This document shows positions 1-13,486 of a stretch of DNA of 64,000 nt, piece after piece. Origin of the DNA: Nepenthes gracilis (Eukaryota; Streptophyta; Magnoliopsida; Caryophyllales; Nepenthaceae); NCBI GenBank assembly GCA_033239525.1, contig BSYO01000014.1, forward strand, positions 6,180,536-6,244,535. The letters run 5' to 3'. Position numbers and translations under genes: made by a program. Position 1 is the first letter of the stretch; every line of letters starts with the position of its first letter. The notes beneath the pieces are model-generated. The model was not told the DNA's origin, ran no database searches, and saw only the letters and a list, made by a program, of their open reading frames with translations.

Positions 1-945
1 AGAGGGCTCGGACGCCGCGAACGGATCAAAACGTGCAAGATCGATCACATGGCCGATATATATACACATTTGGGATGTGGCGATTCACATTTTGGGGTCA
101 ATTTAACAAAATATAGTGTGGGAGCGAAAAACCACCAATTCCTGAAGGTTAGGGTTTGGTGGACTCCACCGACCGGATCGGTAAGTAAATCAGACTATAA
201 ATTACATAATCCTTGGTCTCAAGTAACGGGTCTTACATTTTCCATGGTTTGGTTGGGTATTGAGACGAAAATACCCAATAATAAACGAAAAATATCGAAA
301 GAGGAAAGTTAGTGAGTATGAGAACACTTGTCACGACGTGTATTACGACTTTTATAACTAGCTCTCGGTCGAATTAGGACTCCACGGGCTCGATCTCCTC
401 CTTCCTCTCTCTAGAATCAGTGCTCTCTCTCTAGAAGGGTTTGGTTTGTGGAGAAAATAAAAATCACGAAGCAGCACGTGGCTTTAAAACTGGCTGGTGC
501 TTGAGCGTGCAACGAGTGTGTGGCGAGCATAGCCTTACTGCCTAGGCTGGCTCGAGCGCGCGGCGAGCACAGACAATCTGCATTCTGTGCTCTTCGTGGG
601 CTCAAGCCCACGGAGGGCGCGGGGTCAGGCCTGCAGCAAGCATGTAGCAAGTCTACTTCACGTTTTTGCCGTTTGGGACCCGTTTTGACTATTCTAAACC
701 AATCTTTCACATCCTTGGACCTTACTTTTGATTATATAACCTTAATAAGTTATGATTATCATAATTTGAAATATAAAATCTTATTTAGAAATTAATATTT
801 CATGGCTTACAATTTCTGTTCCCGATTTTCCAATTCCGGCTCTTTGAGCTTTTCAATCTAATTCCTCTCATACCTTTTGATCACAATTTACCTATGTTAA
901 CTTAATTACCTTCTAATTATTATGTTCTTAACCTGAAACCTCACA
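1..945 (-). mobile_element. Element A: 3' LTR, truncated by window edge
   Basis: This is the promoter-proximal (U3) part of a long terminal repeat of a Ty3/gypsy-type element read on the minus strand. It aligns closely with 24093-25029, the matching part of the element's other LTR. The terminal bases CCTCACA (939-945) are the complement of an LTR start TGTGAGG, and the complement of a polypurine tract follows directly. The roughly 2.0-kb remainder of this LTR lies left of the window. A GC-rich block near 500-640 contains GCTCGAGCGC-like words. Short open frames here are by-products of that block and are not genes. Confidence 0.9.
351..358 (-). promoter_or_regulatory. Candidate TATA box of element A 3' LTR
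   Basis: The minus strand reads GTTATAAA here, about 590 bases inside the LTR start. The same site is kept in A's other LTR (24443-24451) and in both LTRs of element B. Position and conservation fit the TATA box that starts the element transcript; no activity can be inferred from sequence. Confidence 0.5.
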
Positions 946-1322
946 ACTCTCCCCTATTTATAAAAATTTCGTCCTTGATATTTGACGAATCTTAGCATTT
1001 ATAATTGGGAAAAAAAATCCTTTCAGAATTCCTTCTTCCCGATCCTACAACACATCCTTGATCAAACGACTTATCCTAGGAGGCCCTCCTCTCAAGAAGA
1101 ATTCCTAGTCTCCAAAACGGCTTAACCCAAATACTTATTGATTTCCTTGACTATCGATACAAGGGAGACTTCATTGCAATCACTACAATTCCCGAAGTAG
1201 CCTAAAAATAATGGTAGTCATTCCTCTAGCCTAATTCGATACTTCAAGCGAACAAATGAACTTCCACTTCAGTTCATTCCAGGCCTTAAATAGGATTTGA
1301 TCATATGGAACCGCAATCTCAT

Positions 1323-1374
1323 TCTGAAATCTTTAGGCCATGGGCCCACAACGCTTACGCTGTGCTACCCCGAT
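1323..1374 (-). other. Initiator tRNA-Met-like segment in element A
   Basis: Read on the minus strand from 1374, the segment follows the plant initiator tRNA-Met layout: acceptor 5' strand, D-arm core GCACAGCG then AAGCGT, and an anticodon arm GTGGGCCCATGG with CAT in the anticodon place. By hand, 29 of the first 37 bases match the tRNA as I remember it. The T-arm and 3' acceptor strand are degenerate, so it is not a functional tRNA gene. Equivalent segments occur in B (10312-10363) and C (25975-26026), always in the sense orientation of the element. Confidence 0.7.
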
Positions 1375-4300
1375 TAATTATCTTACTACGAATCATCCCA
1401 TTGAAATTCCACCCTTTATCTAATTCAACTGAACTTCTCCAAAATTCTCTAATCAAGCCTTTCTAGGTTTTGATATGAATTTTAAATCATAATTAAACCT
1501 AAAAGCCGGAATAATTTATATTCCCGCTATTTCATTGGTAAGTCGACTAGCCGACAAATTTCCCTAAAATACATAGCCCACATCAAACACCCAGAATATA
1601 CGGCAACCATGATCAAAACAATCCTAGGATAGCTATACCACAGAGATGAATCCCATAATCCTCAGGATATAGCCACATTAAAAAACTACAATCATAACGA
1701 TCACCTAAAAATTTGACATACTTTAGATCATTCTCCCCGTAACCTCAGAATCCAATTATTGAGCAACCTCAAGATCCTGTTGGCATACCAATGAGCCAAC
1801 TGATCCAATCTGAACACGTCTTCTATGATGACGATAGGTGGGTTGCTCTAATCATTTTGAAACAAAACTATAAGGACTTCATATTTCATAAATTCATAAC
1901 TCCAATACATTGGATACAATTCTGTCTCCCAATTTAAGAATATGACATCCTATTACCCAAGTATTGAACCTACTCGTGATTTACCTTTCACATCTCCTAC
2001 GAGACTTCGAAGACATACTAAGTCTAAAGACTTGTTGCATCAATTGTCAGTATTGATGTCCGCTTTCCTTAAGAGGCACGGAGGTTCACCTTCACAATCT
2101 TTAAATAGATAAATCCACATGTAATCTCATATGATCATCTTTTCCTTAGTGATACAACTATTCTGGCTCTTAAAATCTTAGATAACAGCTATCTTCAAAG
2201 ACAATACCCATAAGTTCTCAAAGCGGAGACTTCAATTGCTAATTCCAACCTACACGTGGAGTAACTCTAATTATGAACTTCTCCCCCACTTAATCCGAGG
2301 GTAGCCACCAATCATGATGCGAGAGTAACATAATCCTATCCTTTCTCAAGAGCATTACATTCTACGATAATTTATTAGACCCATCACGGGTCAATCTAAA
2401 TGACATGGATGTCAATTAACCCTTCTCAGTCCCCGGAAACTACCTTTTTATCTTTCGTTCTAATAATTACAAATCTCTTCTAAGTCAAATGTCTCACTAA
2501 CACTGTAATCCTTGAGGAATACTTGTCAGGTCACTTAATAACTTTGGTTAGACCCAGATGACCATACGCTTCCACGGCACTAATTGGTCTTCCCTATTAG
2601 CCATCACTCAAAGTCTTATGGATTTCAAAATCATGCTACCAAAGAACCACATACTTAACAAAGCATTTTCTTAGACTAAACTCGCATTCCCTTCTGAATG
2701 GGGCATACGGATTAGCAGCTGTTCACAAGTTATGATATAATCCTCAAACAAATTGCATACACCCTATGTCCTTTTAAATTCATCAAAGAAGTCACCTCAA
2801 CATGGGCCCGAATATGGCCAAAAGATCCATCCTATAAAATTTCGTGAGACACCTGCGAACCTACAAAATCCAAATGGTGTTTCCAAACTTTGTAGTAGCC
2901 ATATTCTTATCCTGAATATAGATCTACAACCCCCACTAATCCACAATTAACACGCTATGGACCCAAATCGATCTTAGCAATCATCAAGCATTTATAACAG
3001 CCCACACAATTCACCTATCCATTCACAAAGTTCGCTTATCAAATCAGTAATCTCTTAGGAAACCCCATTTTTGAAATTCATGAACAACCTTGTTGGCTCG
3101 TCTTATTTACCTTAAAGGTTCTAGAGTATTCCTCTGTGATGTAAAATCGATACCTCCTTGGCATACATGGAATCCTTAACGATTGGCATCAATTTTGACA
3201 CAACTTTGAATTACCGACCAAAGATAGATCAGCTTACTCTTCCTTCTGATAACATCCTCAAACATTCGCATAACCAAAACTCCTCAATGACCACAAAATG
3301 ACCTTTGGGCGTGGTCGCCTATACAAATTGGATTTACGCAAATCCTCATTAAATGATTTGCAGGAAATATGACAATAATCTCGTAATACCTCGATCAGTT
3401 AAGACTTATGTTTCAAATCCTACAACCCTATTGCAATATGTTATCTCTTGACCAGTCCAACCTAGGCTAGCACAGCGGTTCGCCCACTGAACTACTACTA
3501 AGATCAGATTAAAACTTGATACCTTAGCTGGCTCAAGCTCATACCCAAAATCACACAATTCAATTATAAGACATAATATGCTTACCAATCCAGTTCAGAT
3601 CGACTCGATGACTTACTGACCAAATCATCCATAATGTCACATCAAGATTGGCACCACAAAATGGTTCAGATTAACCCAACCAATTGCATCTGCGAACCCA
3701 AGAAAATGTCATAACCCTCGATACCACTTTTATCAAGTTTGGATCATTAAATAAACAAATAAACTTAGGAATCACAGAAATATATGTTCGGGATCCCAAA
3801 TGATACAGGTCTTGTGACATCAAAATTGAGAAATCTCGTCTTCCATCACGACGATCAACAATTTTTCTTATGCGCCATCACCACCAAAACTCCGATCCAA
3901 GGCACTGGATTTCTCCACTACTAAGCTAGAGGATACGAACTATCCCGAATCTAGTGATGAAGCTATCTACGACTTAGATCATAGTCCCAAAATCGCTTTG
4001 GGAAGACATTTTTCCAAGATTCATCCATGTATATCCACCTTAATATATCTTCTATCCTCCCAAATATCGGGTCACCTTTGTCACTATTGCAATGCTTAGG
4101 TCTTCCAATTACACACAACTCGAAAGCACAATGTAACATGGGCTCGGAATCCCCAAAACGACACCAGGATACAATATCAAACTCAAGAGCCTTACCTCTT
4201 ATTACAACAAGCGACACTTAACTCCCTAAGTTAATACCTTAGAATCCCAATTTAGACACTGGACCTCTTGACTGTCCATCCCTAGATAAGGACATTCCTC

Positions 4301-5150
4301 AACCTTACGATCAAATTAATTACAATTAGAATCATACTTCTTAACTTGTCGAGAAAAATACCTCATCAATTAAAGAACACCCATGCAGATGTCCTACAAT
4401 ACTTTTAATCTTCTCGAGCATTAGGCTACCACAAACACCATTTCAATACTTATGATCCATGTCTCAATTTTCACAAAGTCTGAGTCACTTAGAATTCAAA
4501 CACTTAACCGTTATTTATCCCGCTTGCTAGCTTGATTAGGCAACCCTTCTTAGCATATTACTAGCCTTAGGACCTCAATCTAGAGCCAGCCAAACTTCAA
4601 CATTAATCCAACACCAATTAACCTAGGCCCTGAATCCTCACTGATCAATTTGAATACTAAGTCACCACTAATGAAATTAAAGGCTCAAGGTGCCTCCTTA
4701 TAACTCCTACCAACCTCAGGGTTGACCACTATCCTGTGTATTCCCTTGACTAAAAACCATGTTACTTCCTATGACCACAAACATCATAATATTATGAATC
4801 CTCCAATAATCAGATTAGAGGGAGGGGTTGAGATTGATGCATTTCAAAATTAACCCCTTAAGCTCAAGACTTAAGCATTTCCTCTAATCCAAACTATTTA
4901 ATCTCGCCTCAACATAGAACAGATTAACCAGAAACCTTAAACCTCAGTTTATCAGCCTAGGCTTAGATTCGGTATGAACTAGCTTAAGCGCTAAGTTCCA
5001 ACTGAAGTCTAGTCTAGTTTAGGCAAACTAAGATACCTTGAACTATTCTAACTTAATGATCCCATACCTTAATCTACCTATTTCGGCCAAATCTTAACTG
5101 GTTCTAAGCTTCCACATACGATTCAGATCAAACCTAAGGCATCTCGTTTT

Positions 5151-5161
5151 ATTTGATACCA
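5151..5161 (-). other. Primer binding site of element A
   Basis: The minus strand reads TGGTATCAAAT two bases beyond the LTR end. The first eight bases are complementary to the 3' end of plant initiator tRNA-Met (TGGTATCAGAG expected). This fixes the element as minus-strand and the LTR at 5164 as its 5' LTR. Confidence 0.8.
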
Positions 5162-5678
5162 ACTGTGATGGATCGGGTTATTCTCATTAAATAACCTATG
5201 TCAATTATAACATAAACTTATGGCCATAATTTATCATTTTGAATTCTATAGAAATTTTGGCAAAATTTCCTCTGCAGCTGGACGAAAAATAAAAAATACA
5301 ACCTGTTTAAAATAACCTGTACAAACACACAACTATTCGATTATTGGCCTATAACACAATACACAGGACCACATCGCCATACCATCCATGGCTCCAACAT
5401 AGTATTCCTAACTACCGTTTTGGATCTGAAGAGATGCCATCTAGGACTAAATAAAATCCAAAATATTAACATAAATATGGAAGCATAGCTAAATCTAGAA
5501 ACCTACGAAAGTATAACAATAACCATAAAATAATAACAAATAATATTAATCCAACTAAACTGTTTACATTCTATTACAACAACGTATCTAAAACTTCAAG
5601 CCTTCAACATCCAGCTAATCTCCTCAAGCAAGTCCCTTTCCTTGCTCTAATTAATCAGTCACTGGCTTAATATTCTCA

Positions 5679-5718
5679 TCTGGAAGGAGAAACAGCAAGA
5701 GTGAGCGTACAACTCAGT
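5679..5718 (-). promoter_or_regulatory. LTR-conserved GCTCAC / pyrimidine / CCAG motif
   Basis: The minus strand carries GCTCACTCTTGCTGTTTCTC followed by CTTCCAGATGAG. Versions of it occur in every LTR in the window (B, C, S, E, F, D, H) although the surrounding sequence differs between families. It looks like a pyrimidine tract plus a splice-acceptor-like CAG; the function is unknown to me. Confidence 0.45.
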
Positions 5719-7061
5719 AAATGTAATTATACATCACTAACTACAACAATTAATAGGAAAAATAGTAACGGGGCAGGGGAAACATATAACTTGAATAAAA
5801 GGAAGCATGCAATGAGGGGTGACATCTGGGATCATCTAGTTTGCATGTTTGTTCCGGTTATGTCTATTCATTTTCATTACTTTCATTAATTTTTACGGAT
5901 CCGGGCTAGTAGGTCTTACTAACCAACGATGTAAGAGAACGAGGGAAGGAATGTGTCTACCACACATTCTAAAGCCGGCTACATTTTAGGTCTATAGCAC
6001 TCAACCATCGGCTACATTTTAGGTCTGCAGCACTCGACCATCGGCTACATTTTAGGCCTACAGCACTCGGCCATCTCAACTGGGCCCATATCTCCTGGGG
6101 ACTAGGGCAATCCTCGTTCTTCTACACTAGTATCCTAAAGTGTACCACGAACATTACCCGCTTCCCGAGCGACCCAGAATATGTGGCCAAGTAATCCTTG
6201 GGTTCATACCGTGATGGGCAAGGCAAACCAGAGAGTACTACCCCCTATGAACCATGGTCCTAGTTTTAGGATTAATCCTTCCTTGAGCGAAGATCCACCA
6301 CAAGTGCATTACATTTTCCGATTGGGAAATCACATTTCCATCCTTATCTCCATCCGGGAGATCAAATCCATCACATATCGTACTTTGGTGGATTCTCCTC
6401 CATTTACTTACTCGGTTCTCATCTTTCTGTGGGACTTAATCCTTTTTACCAATTAAATCCAAGTTCACAAGAGAGTATTGAATTTCTTACCTCTAATGGT
6501 CAAATATCATCTAGAAGCCTCCGGGACGCATTCCCTTGCTTCCGGTGTATAAATATATATTTTTAGGGCTTACAATTTAACATGAACATTTAATCATACG
6601 TTTCATCACAATTAAATTGATGTAGAGTATGAAAATTTACACTTTGGGGTCTTCCAGAACGCATTTCCTTGTGAACGGAGCATAAATATATTTTCCAAAA
6701 TTTACATTTACATTTAAACAATTAGACAAAATTTTCATAACAATTAAATGGGGCAAAGCATGCTAATGTTCCACTCAAACTCGGATGAACAGTGCTAGGG
6801 GTATTTTAGAGCATCCATACGCCGCGAATGAGTCAGTACTTGTGAGATTGGACGTCCAGTTGATACAAATGAATAATTGGGATGTGGTGATTCATATTTT
6901 GATGTCGATTCAACGTAATACGAAGGTAGAAGCATGCCATTTTCCCATTTCATCTCGGATGAATAGTAACAGTGGCATTTTAGAGGGCTCGAACATCGCG
7001 AACGAGTCTATTCTTGCGGAATCGGACGCCCGGTCAATATATACTTACAATTGGGATGTGG

Positions 7062-7066
7062 GATTC
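7062..7066. repeat. Target site duplication of element B, left copy
   Basis: GATTC directly precedes the LTR start of B and is repeated at 24000-24004 directly after its end. Removing B restores an uninterrupted A LTR. Confidence 0.95.
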
Positions 7067-9928
7067 TGTGACGGACCGGATTATTGTTTCAATAAATGAC
7101 CTCCGTCAATGACAACACAAACTAAAGTCCATAATTAACCTATGGACTCTACAGAAATTTCGGCAGAGTTTCCTCGGCAACTGGACGAAAAACCAAAAAA
7201 ACAACCTGCTCAAAAACATCCTGTACAAGCACACATCTAATTGGAGGCTTAACACAAGGCCTACAACACAACATACAGAATCACAACATCTGTTATATCA
7301 TCCATGGCTCCAATACAGTACTCCTATCTACCGTATTAGATCTGGAGAGATGCCATCTAAAATGAAACAAAGCTCAAAACATCAATACAAACGCGGAAGC
7401 ATACTATATCATCATAATCAGCGGAAGCATAACAAAACCATAAAAATAACAACGGGCCACATCCATCCATGAGTGGCTGCTACATTTTATTACGATAATA
7501 GGACCAAATCTTCAAAGCACTTGACGTCTAGCTAATCTTTTCAAGCAAGTCTCTCTCCTTGCTCTAACTATCAGGCGCCGGCTAAGTGTTCTCTTCTAGA
7601 AGGAAAACAACAAACAGCAAGGGTGAGCTTACAGCTCAGTAAGTAGAATCATAAACACATCTCATAGACATATACAAGAACTGGAACGGGGGAGGATACA
7701 AGGAATCTCCACAAACATGAATCAGGAGAAGGAAACAGGAAACATCTTGAATCACTGGATTCACACGGTTCTCACGGTTACATTGATTGGACATTATTCA
7801 TTTTCATTATTACATCATCTTTGCGGACCGGGCTAGTTGGCCCGTACTAGCCAATGATGTGAGAGAACGAGGACAGGAATGTGTTCGCTACACATTCTAA
7901 AGCCATGGCTGCATTTTAGGTCGGCAGCACTGGACCCCTGGTTGCATCCACGCAACAATCAACGAACAACTACATCTCGCTATGTAGTGTTCAACCGACA
8001 CGCCCCACACCCCCGGGGACAAGGCAATCCTTGTTCTTCCATAGTCGTTTCCTAAAGTGAACCACGGACATCACCCGCTCCCACAAGCGGCCAGAATACG
8101 AGGCGAAGTATTCCTCGGGTTCACACCGCCATGGACATGGTATGCTAAAGAACACTACCCCTATGAATCATGGTCCTAGTTTCAAGGTTAGTTTCGACAC
8201 ATGGAGAGGGAAATCCACATTTGCCACACACATTCATAACTCGGAAAATCTCATTCCCATCACATATATCTCCAACCGGGAGATCATTCCATCACACACA
8301 TCTCCATCCGGGATATCATATCATCACAAAGCACAATGTGGATTCCCTTCCATTCACTAGCTCGGTTTGTAACCTTTTGTGGACTCAATTCCCTTATTCA
8401 CAATTTATGGGACACAATTCCCCTACTTACAACAAATCATTCCAAGTTCACGAGAGAGATTAGATTCCTTACCTCCGATGATCCCATACCACTTTGAAAC
8501 CTCTGGGACTCATTCCCTTGCTTTCAGCACATGGATACACATTTCGGAGCTTACATTTACGTTTAAACAGTTAAATGTTACTTTAATAACAATTAGAGGC
8601 ATAACAGATACATTTCTCATTTCATTTCGGATGAACACATTTTGGAACACCCGGACGCCGTGAACGGTTTGATGCTTGTGGGATCGGACGTCCGGTGGAC
8701 ACATACGCACAATTGGCACACGATGATTCGTATTTAAGCTCAATTTATCATAACGCGATGATGGAAGCATGCAACTTCCCATTCATTTTCGGATAAGCAA
8801 TAATAGAGGACTTTTAAGGCTCCCGGATGTCACGAACGGGTCAAATCTTGCGAAAACTGACATCCGGTTGAGAGATACATACAATTGGGATACGGGGACT
8901 CATATTTTAGAGTCATTTCAACATTTTACGAGGGTAACAACATGTAATTTTGACCTTGGTTCTCGGGTGAACAGTGTCAGGGCCAATTTAGAGTGCCCGG
9001 ACACCGCGAATGGGTCGAGGAGTGCAAAATCAAACCCGCGGCCGACATATGTACATCTTTGGGACGTGGGGATTCACATTTTGGGGTCAATTTCATAATA
9101 CACGGAAGGGAAACAAAAAATCCCCAATTTCATGGGTTAGGTTTCAGTGAAACCAAACCGAGTGGATCAGACATGATTCGAACAACTAACTACATATTCC
9201 TTGGTCATTAATCATGGGTTTCATGATTCTAACATTTATAGTAGGTATCGAGACAAGAATACCCAATAAAATCAAGCTAAACATCGAAAGGGAACGAGAA
9301 GTGAGTATGAGAACACTTGCCTTGACGCGTGCTTTCACCTTTATAACTAGCTCTCGGACGAATTTGGACTCCACGGCTTCGATCTCCTCCTTTCTCTCAC
9401 TAGAGTCGGCGCTCTCTCTCTCTCTAGAAGCTTCGGGGTCGTGGGAAAAATGAGGAACAAGAAGCACGACACGGCTTTAAAATGAACTGGCGCTCGAGCA
9501 CGCGGCGAGCTCAAGCATTCGGCCTTGGTCGGCTAGATCACACGGCGAGCATGGGTAATTCTAGATTTTGGGCTCGATAGGTGGGCTCGAGGGCCCGAAG
9601 GGCGCGGGTCTGGCCCGCTGGAAGCCTACAGCAAGCCTACGTCGCATTTTTGCTATTCGGGACCCGTTTTGACCATTCTAACCCAATCTGTCACATTCTT
9701 GGACTTTATTTTTAATTATATCTCCTTAATAAGTCATGATTATCATGATTTAAAACCCAAAATCTTATTCACAAAGTAACATTTCATGGTTTACAGTTTT
9801 CGTTCCCGATTTACCGATTTCGGCTCTTTGAGCTTTCTAATCTGATTCTCCCACACCTTTTGACCACAATACACCTATGTTAACTTAATTACCTTCTAAG
9901 TATTATAATTTTAATACGGAACCTCACA
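7067..9928 (-). mobile_element. Element B: 3' LTR
   Basis: This uninterrupted LTR is the reference for the split 5' copy. It contains the conserved LTR motif (7595-7640), a candidate TATA box (9338-9347) and a GC-rich block near 9480-9640 with GCTCGAG words. The frames at 8142-8663 and 8769-9211 recur in the other LTR copy only because the DNA is repeated; they are not genes. Confidence 0.93.
9338..9347 (-). promoter_or_regulatory. Candidate TATA box of element B 3' LTR
   Basis: The minus strand reads GTTATAAAGG, conserved at 23378-23387 in the 5' LTR and in element A. Confidence 0.5.
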
Positions 9929-10311
9929 ACTCTCCCCCACTTATAAAAATTTTGTCCTCGAAATTTAACGAATCACAAATTCCCATAATCACAGGTAATC
10001 TTTCTCACATCCAGAAATCATTCTCTCAGACAATGATTATTCTAGGAAACGTCAAGCATCGGAATCATTCTAATCCTCATCACAAAACAAATCCTTAGCT
10101 TCTCAGAGCGGCTCAACCCTGACACTTACCGATTCTCTCAATCATCGATACATGGAAGACCTTATAACGATCCCTAGATATTCCAAAAGCGACCTACAAT
10201 CGTGCCGGACATTCTTCCAATTCAATCCGATACTTCAAACGGACCAATGAACTTCCACTTCAATTCATTCTAAGCCTCGAAAGGATTTGATCAGAGGGAC
10301 CTCAACCTTAA

Positions 10312-10363
10312 TTAGAAATCTCTGGGCCATAGGCCCACGACGCTCACGCTGTGCTACTTTGAT
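10312..10363 (-). other. Initiator tRNA-Met-like segment in element B
   Basis: Read from 10363 on the minus strand it begins ATCAAAGTAGCACAGCG, followed by GAGCGTCGTGGGCC. By hand, 28 of 37 bases match the plant initiator tRNA-Met 5' part. The anticodon position reads TAT instead of CAT. It sits about 434 bases from the polypurine tract, the same place as in A and C. Confidence 0.65.
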
Positions 10364-13300
10364 TAATACGATCATAGGATAGCCATACCATGAAGGCAAT
10401 TCCCCCCAATCATCCAATTACGCCACATTCAAAACTATAATCATAACGATTACCTAAGGAGTTGACATAACTTTAAATCATTACCCAGAATTCTTAAAAT
10501 TTCGATTACTTAATAACCTCAAGATCCTGTTGGCATATCAATAAGCCAACTGATTCTTGCCTAACACGTCTTCTATGATTACGATACGTGGTCGCCCCTA
10601 ATCGTCTTGAAACAAATCATAGGGACTTCATATTTCATGAACTCCTAGCTCCCAAACATCGAATATGGTTGTCTCCTAATTCTAGAACATGACATCCTAT
10701 CACCCAATCATTTGGACTTACTCGCAATTCATCTTTCACATTTCTTATGAAACTTCAAAGACATACAATTCCAAAGACTCGCAGCGTCAATTGCCAACAC
10801 TGATGGTTGCTTTCCCAAAGAAAACATCGAGGTTCGCTTTCTCAACCTTTAAACAGGTCTGTCCACATGCAATATCATATGATCATCTTTCTTAATGGTA
10901 CAACTATACTGGCTCCTAAATTCTTAATGCCTATCTTTGAAGATAATACCCTTGAGTTTTCAACATGAAAACCTCAATGGCCAATTCCGACATACACGTG
11001 GGGGTAACACTAATCATGAATTTCTCCCCCACTTATTTTGAAGGTATTCACCTATCATGACATGAGAGTAACATAACCTTAACATTTCTCAAAGGTATTG
11101 AATTCCACGATAGCTTACCAGACCCATCAGGGGTCAACCCAAATGACATGGACGTCACCTGACCCCTTTTTAGTCTCCGGAACTACCAATCATCTTTTGT
11201 TCTAATGATTACAAATCTTTCCCATGCCAAACGCCTCCACAGGAATGAAATCTCCCAAGGGAGACTTGTCAAGTTAATTAACAGCTTCGGTTAGATCCAA
11301 GATGACCATACACTTTCACGACACAAATCGGCCTCCCCAATCAGCCACTGCTTAAAATCCTATGTCCTCAAAATCATGCAATCACAAAGCCACAAGCTTA
11401 GCAAGGCATTTTCTCAACTAAATTCGCATTCCTTTCTCAATGGGACATGTGAATTATCAGCTATCCTTAATCCATGACTTAATCCTTAAATAAATTGCAC
11501 ACACCATTTATTCCTTTGAATTCCTCAATGAAGTCAGCTCAACAAGGACCCTGATGTGGTCGAAAGACTCAACCCATAAAATTTCATGAAATGCCAACGA
11601 TCCTACAAAACCCAAATGGCGTTTCTGGACTTTATAGGGGCCATAGCCTCATCCTGAATACCGTCGGGGCTACCCTTCCATTGATCTACAATTAACTCGC
11701 TATGGACCTAATTCGATCTTAGAATTCATCAAGCCTTTACAACAGTCCACATATTTCACGTATCCAATCACAAGGTCCGCTTATCAAATCGTCAATCTCC
11801 TAGGCAACCCAATTTTTGATTAATGGTCCATCTCATTCACCCTGAAGGTTCTGGAGTATTTCACACGATGCAAAACTGATATCTCCTCAGCTCTACATGG
11901 AATCCTCAACAATCGTGTTAATTTCGACATAACCTCGAATTCTTGACCAATAGATACATCAACCTAATCTTCCTTTTGATAACATCCTAAAATAGTCAAA
12001 TGGCAGAACCCCCTCAATGACCCTAAAAAGACCTCCCGATGTGGCCGCATCTACGAATTGCGCTTAGCATAGATCCTCATTAAATGATCTACAGGAAAGA
12101 CAACATCAATTACTTGGTACCGTGGCGAACACAAGTTCACACCCAAAACTGCACAGTCCAATTACGAGGCATAATGCGCTTACTAATACAATTCTAGTCG
12201 ACCCAACCGATCGCATCTACAAAATCAAGGAAAACATCACAACCTTAATATCGTCTGTATCAAACTTAGATCCTTAATGAAACAAACTTAGGAATCACAA
12301 AATTATCTATAATCAGAATCCCAACGATGTAAGTGTTATGACATTAAAATAGAGAAATTTCATCTTCTATCTCAGCAATCCACCTATTTCTCTCATGCTT
12401 CGTCACCACCGAAACTCTGATCCTAAGGCACTGGATTTCTTCACTTCAAGGTCAGAGGAAACAAACTATCCTTAATTCAATGATCGTACTATCTATAACT
12501 TAGATCATAGTCCCCAAATCCCTTCGGGAAAACATTTATCGAAGATTTGTACATAAACATCCACTTTGATATATAGTTTGTCCTTCCAAGTACTAGGTCA
12601 CCTTTGTCAGTACCACTAAGCCTAGGTCCTCCCAATTACACATAATTCAAAACACAATCGCGACATGGGTTTGGAATCCCAAAACGACACCCAGGCTACC
12701 ATATCAAACCTAAGAGCCTTATCATGACAGATAACACTTAACACCTTGAATTAATACCTTAAAACCCTAATTTAAACACCGGACCTCTACACCGTCCGTC
12801 CTTAAATAAGGCATCCCTAAATCTTGCGATCAACCAACCACTATTGAATCATGCTCCCAAGAGTCATACCGACACCAGGCACTCATTCATGAAGCCTCCA
12901 TAAACGCATAGGACAATACTTCCTAATCCTCGAGACCCATGATCTTTCTTATGTCAATCAACCAAGGTCGACTTCACCTCCTATCTAACCTGGGTCACAT
13001 GCCTTATCTTTTACAAGACATGGGATCACATTTACTAAGCTGATCAACCAACGCTTCTTAACAAATTAATAACCTAAGGACTTCAATTCATAGCCAATCA
13101 AACTTAAACCTCAAACTGAGATTAATTAACCTAGGCCTCGAATCAACATTGATCAATCCAAGGACCCAATTGTTACCAATCAAATTCCAACACTAAGGTG
13201 TCTCGTCACACCATCTTTCTCTCAACCCTACAACCAGCCACTAATATTAGTAGTCCCCATCTAGAAGCCATAACTAATATTTCCTTGAGACTGAGACATT

Positions 13301-13473
13301 TCGCATTAAGTCACTCCTAACTTAGTGCTAGCCTAAATCATTAGGATTGGGGTAACCAAAGCTACCCGGACCAGCTTGATCACCCAACGTCTTCGTTAAC
13401 TTAATTGAGCAATCTTAATCTAAACTAAGCTTCCACAAATGATTCATATCAAACCTAAGACATCTCCCTTTTT

Positions 13474-13484
13474 CTTTGATACCA
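13474..13484 (-). other. Primer binding site of element B
   Basis: The minus strand reads TGGTATCAAAG, ten of eleven bases complementary to the initiator tRNA-Met 3' end, two bases from the LTR. Confidence 0.85.
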
Positions 13485-13486
13485 AC

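Larger units (their letters stand above)
946..5163 (-). mobile_element. Element A: interior, non-coding
   Basis: The interior lies between the polypurine-tract complement (947-959, CTCTCCCCTATTT) on the left and the primer binding site complement (5151-5161) on the right. In six frames I see only short open frames and no recognisable gag, protease, reverse transcriptase or integrase motif. It is collinear with the 3.6-kb interior of B, and its 3' end matches C. Near the primer site it also resembles the untranslated leader of E, where a gag remnant follows. The simplest reading is a large non-autonomous derivative, or a coding element decayed beyond recognition. Open frames at 3963-4217 and 3406-3588 match no family I know. 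Confidence 0.75.
5164..7066 (-). mobile_element. Element A: 5' LTR, first part
   Basis: The LTR starts (plus-strand view) with TGTGATGGATCGGG next to the primer site and is interrupted at 7066 by element B. It resumes at 24005. Joined length is about 2.93 kb. It contains the LTR motif described at 5679-5718. A short three-fold repeat of a phrase containing CGGCTACATTTTAGG lies at about 5974-6064. Open frames at 6181-6456 and 6785-7099 are not supported as genes. Confidence 0.9.
9929..13486 (-). mobile_element. Element B: interior, non-coding
   Basis: This is collinear with the interior of A but about 650 bases shorter; one visible gap lies near 12110-12140 relative to A's 3430-3540. It begins at the polypurine-tract complement (9931-9942, TCTCCCCCACTT) and ends at the primer site. 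All frames are densely interrupted and show no retroviral motif. Similarity between the A and B interiors despite absent coding capacity suggests they moved as a non-autonomous family. Confidence 0.8.

Noticed and set aside
3430..3515. tRNA-like wording on the minus strand (AGTAGTTCAGTGGGCGAACC, then CGCTGTGCTAGCC) in element A
   Set aside because: It has a box-A-like start but no convincing cloverleaf or box B, and the segment is missing from B; similarity may be chance.
8142..9211. Several frames repeated at 14404-15309
   Set aside because: The match reflects duplicated LTR DNA; the frames are short, overlap each other and show no domain.
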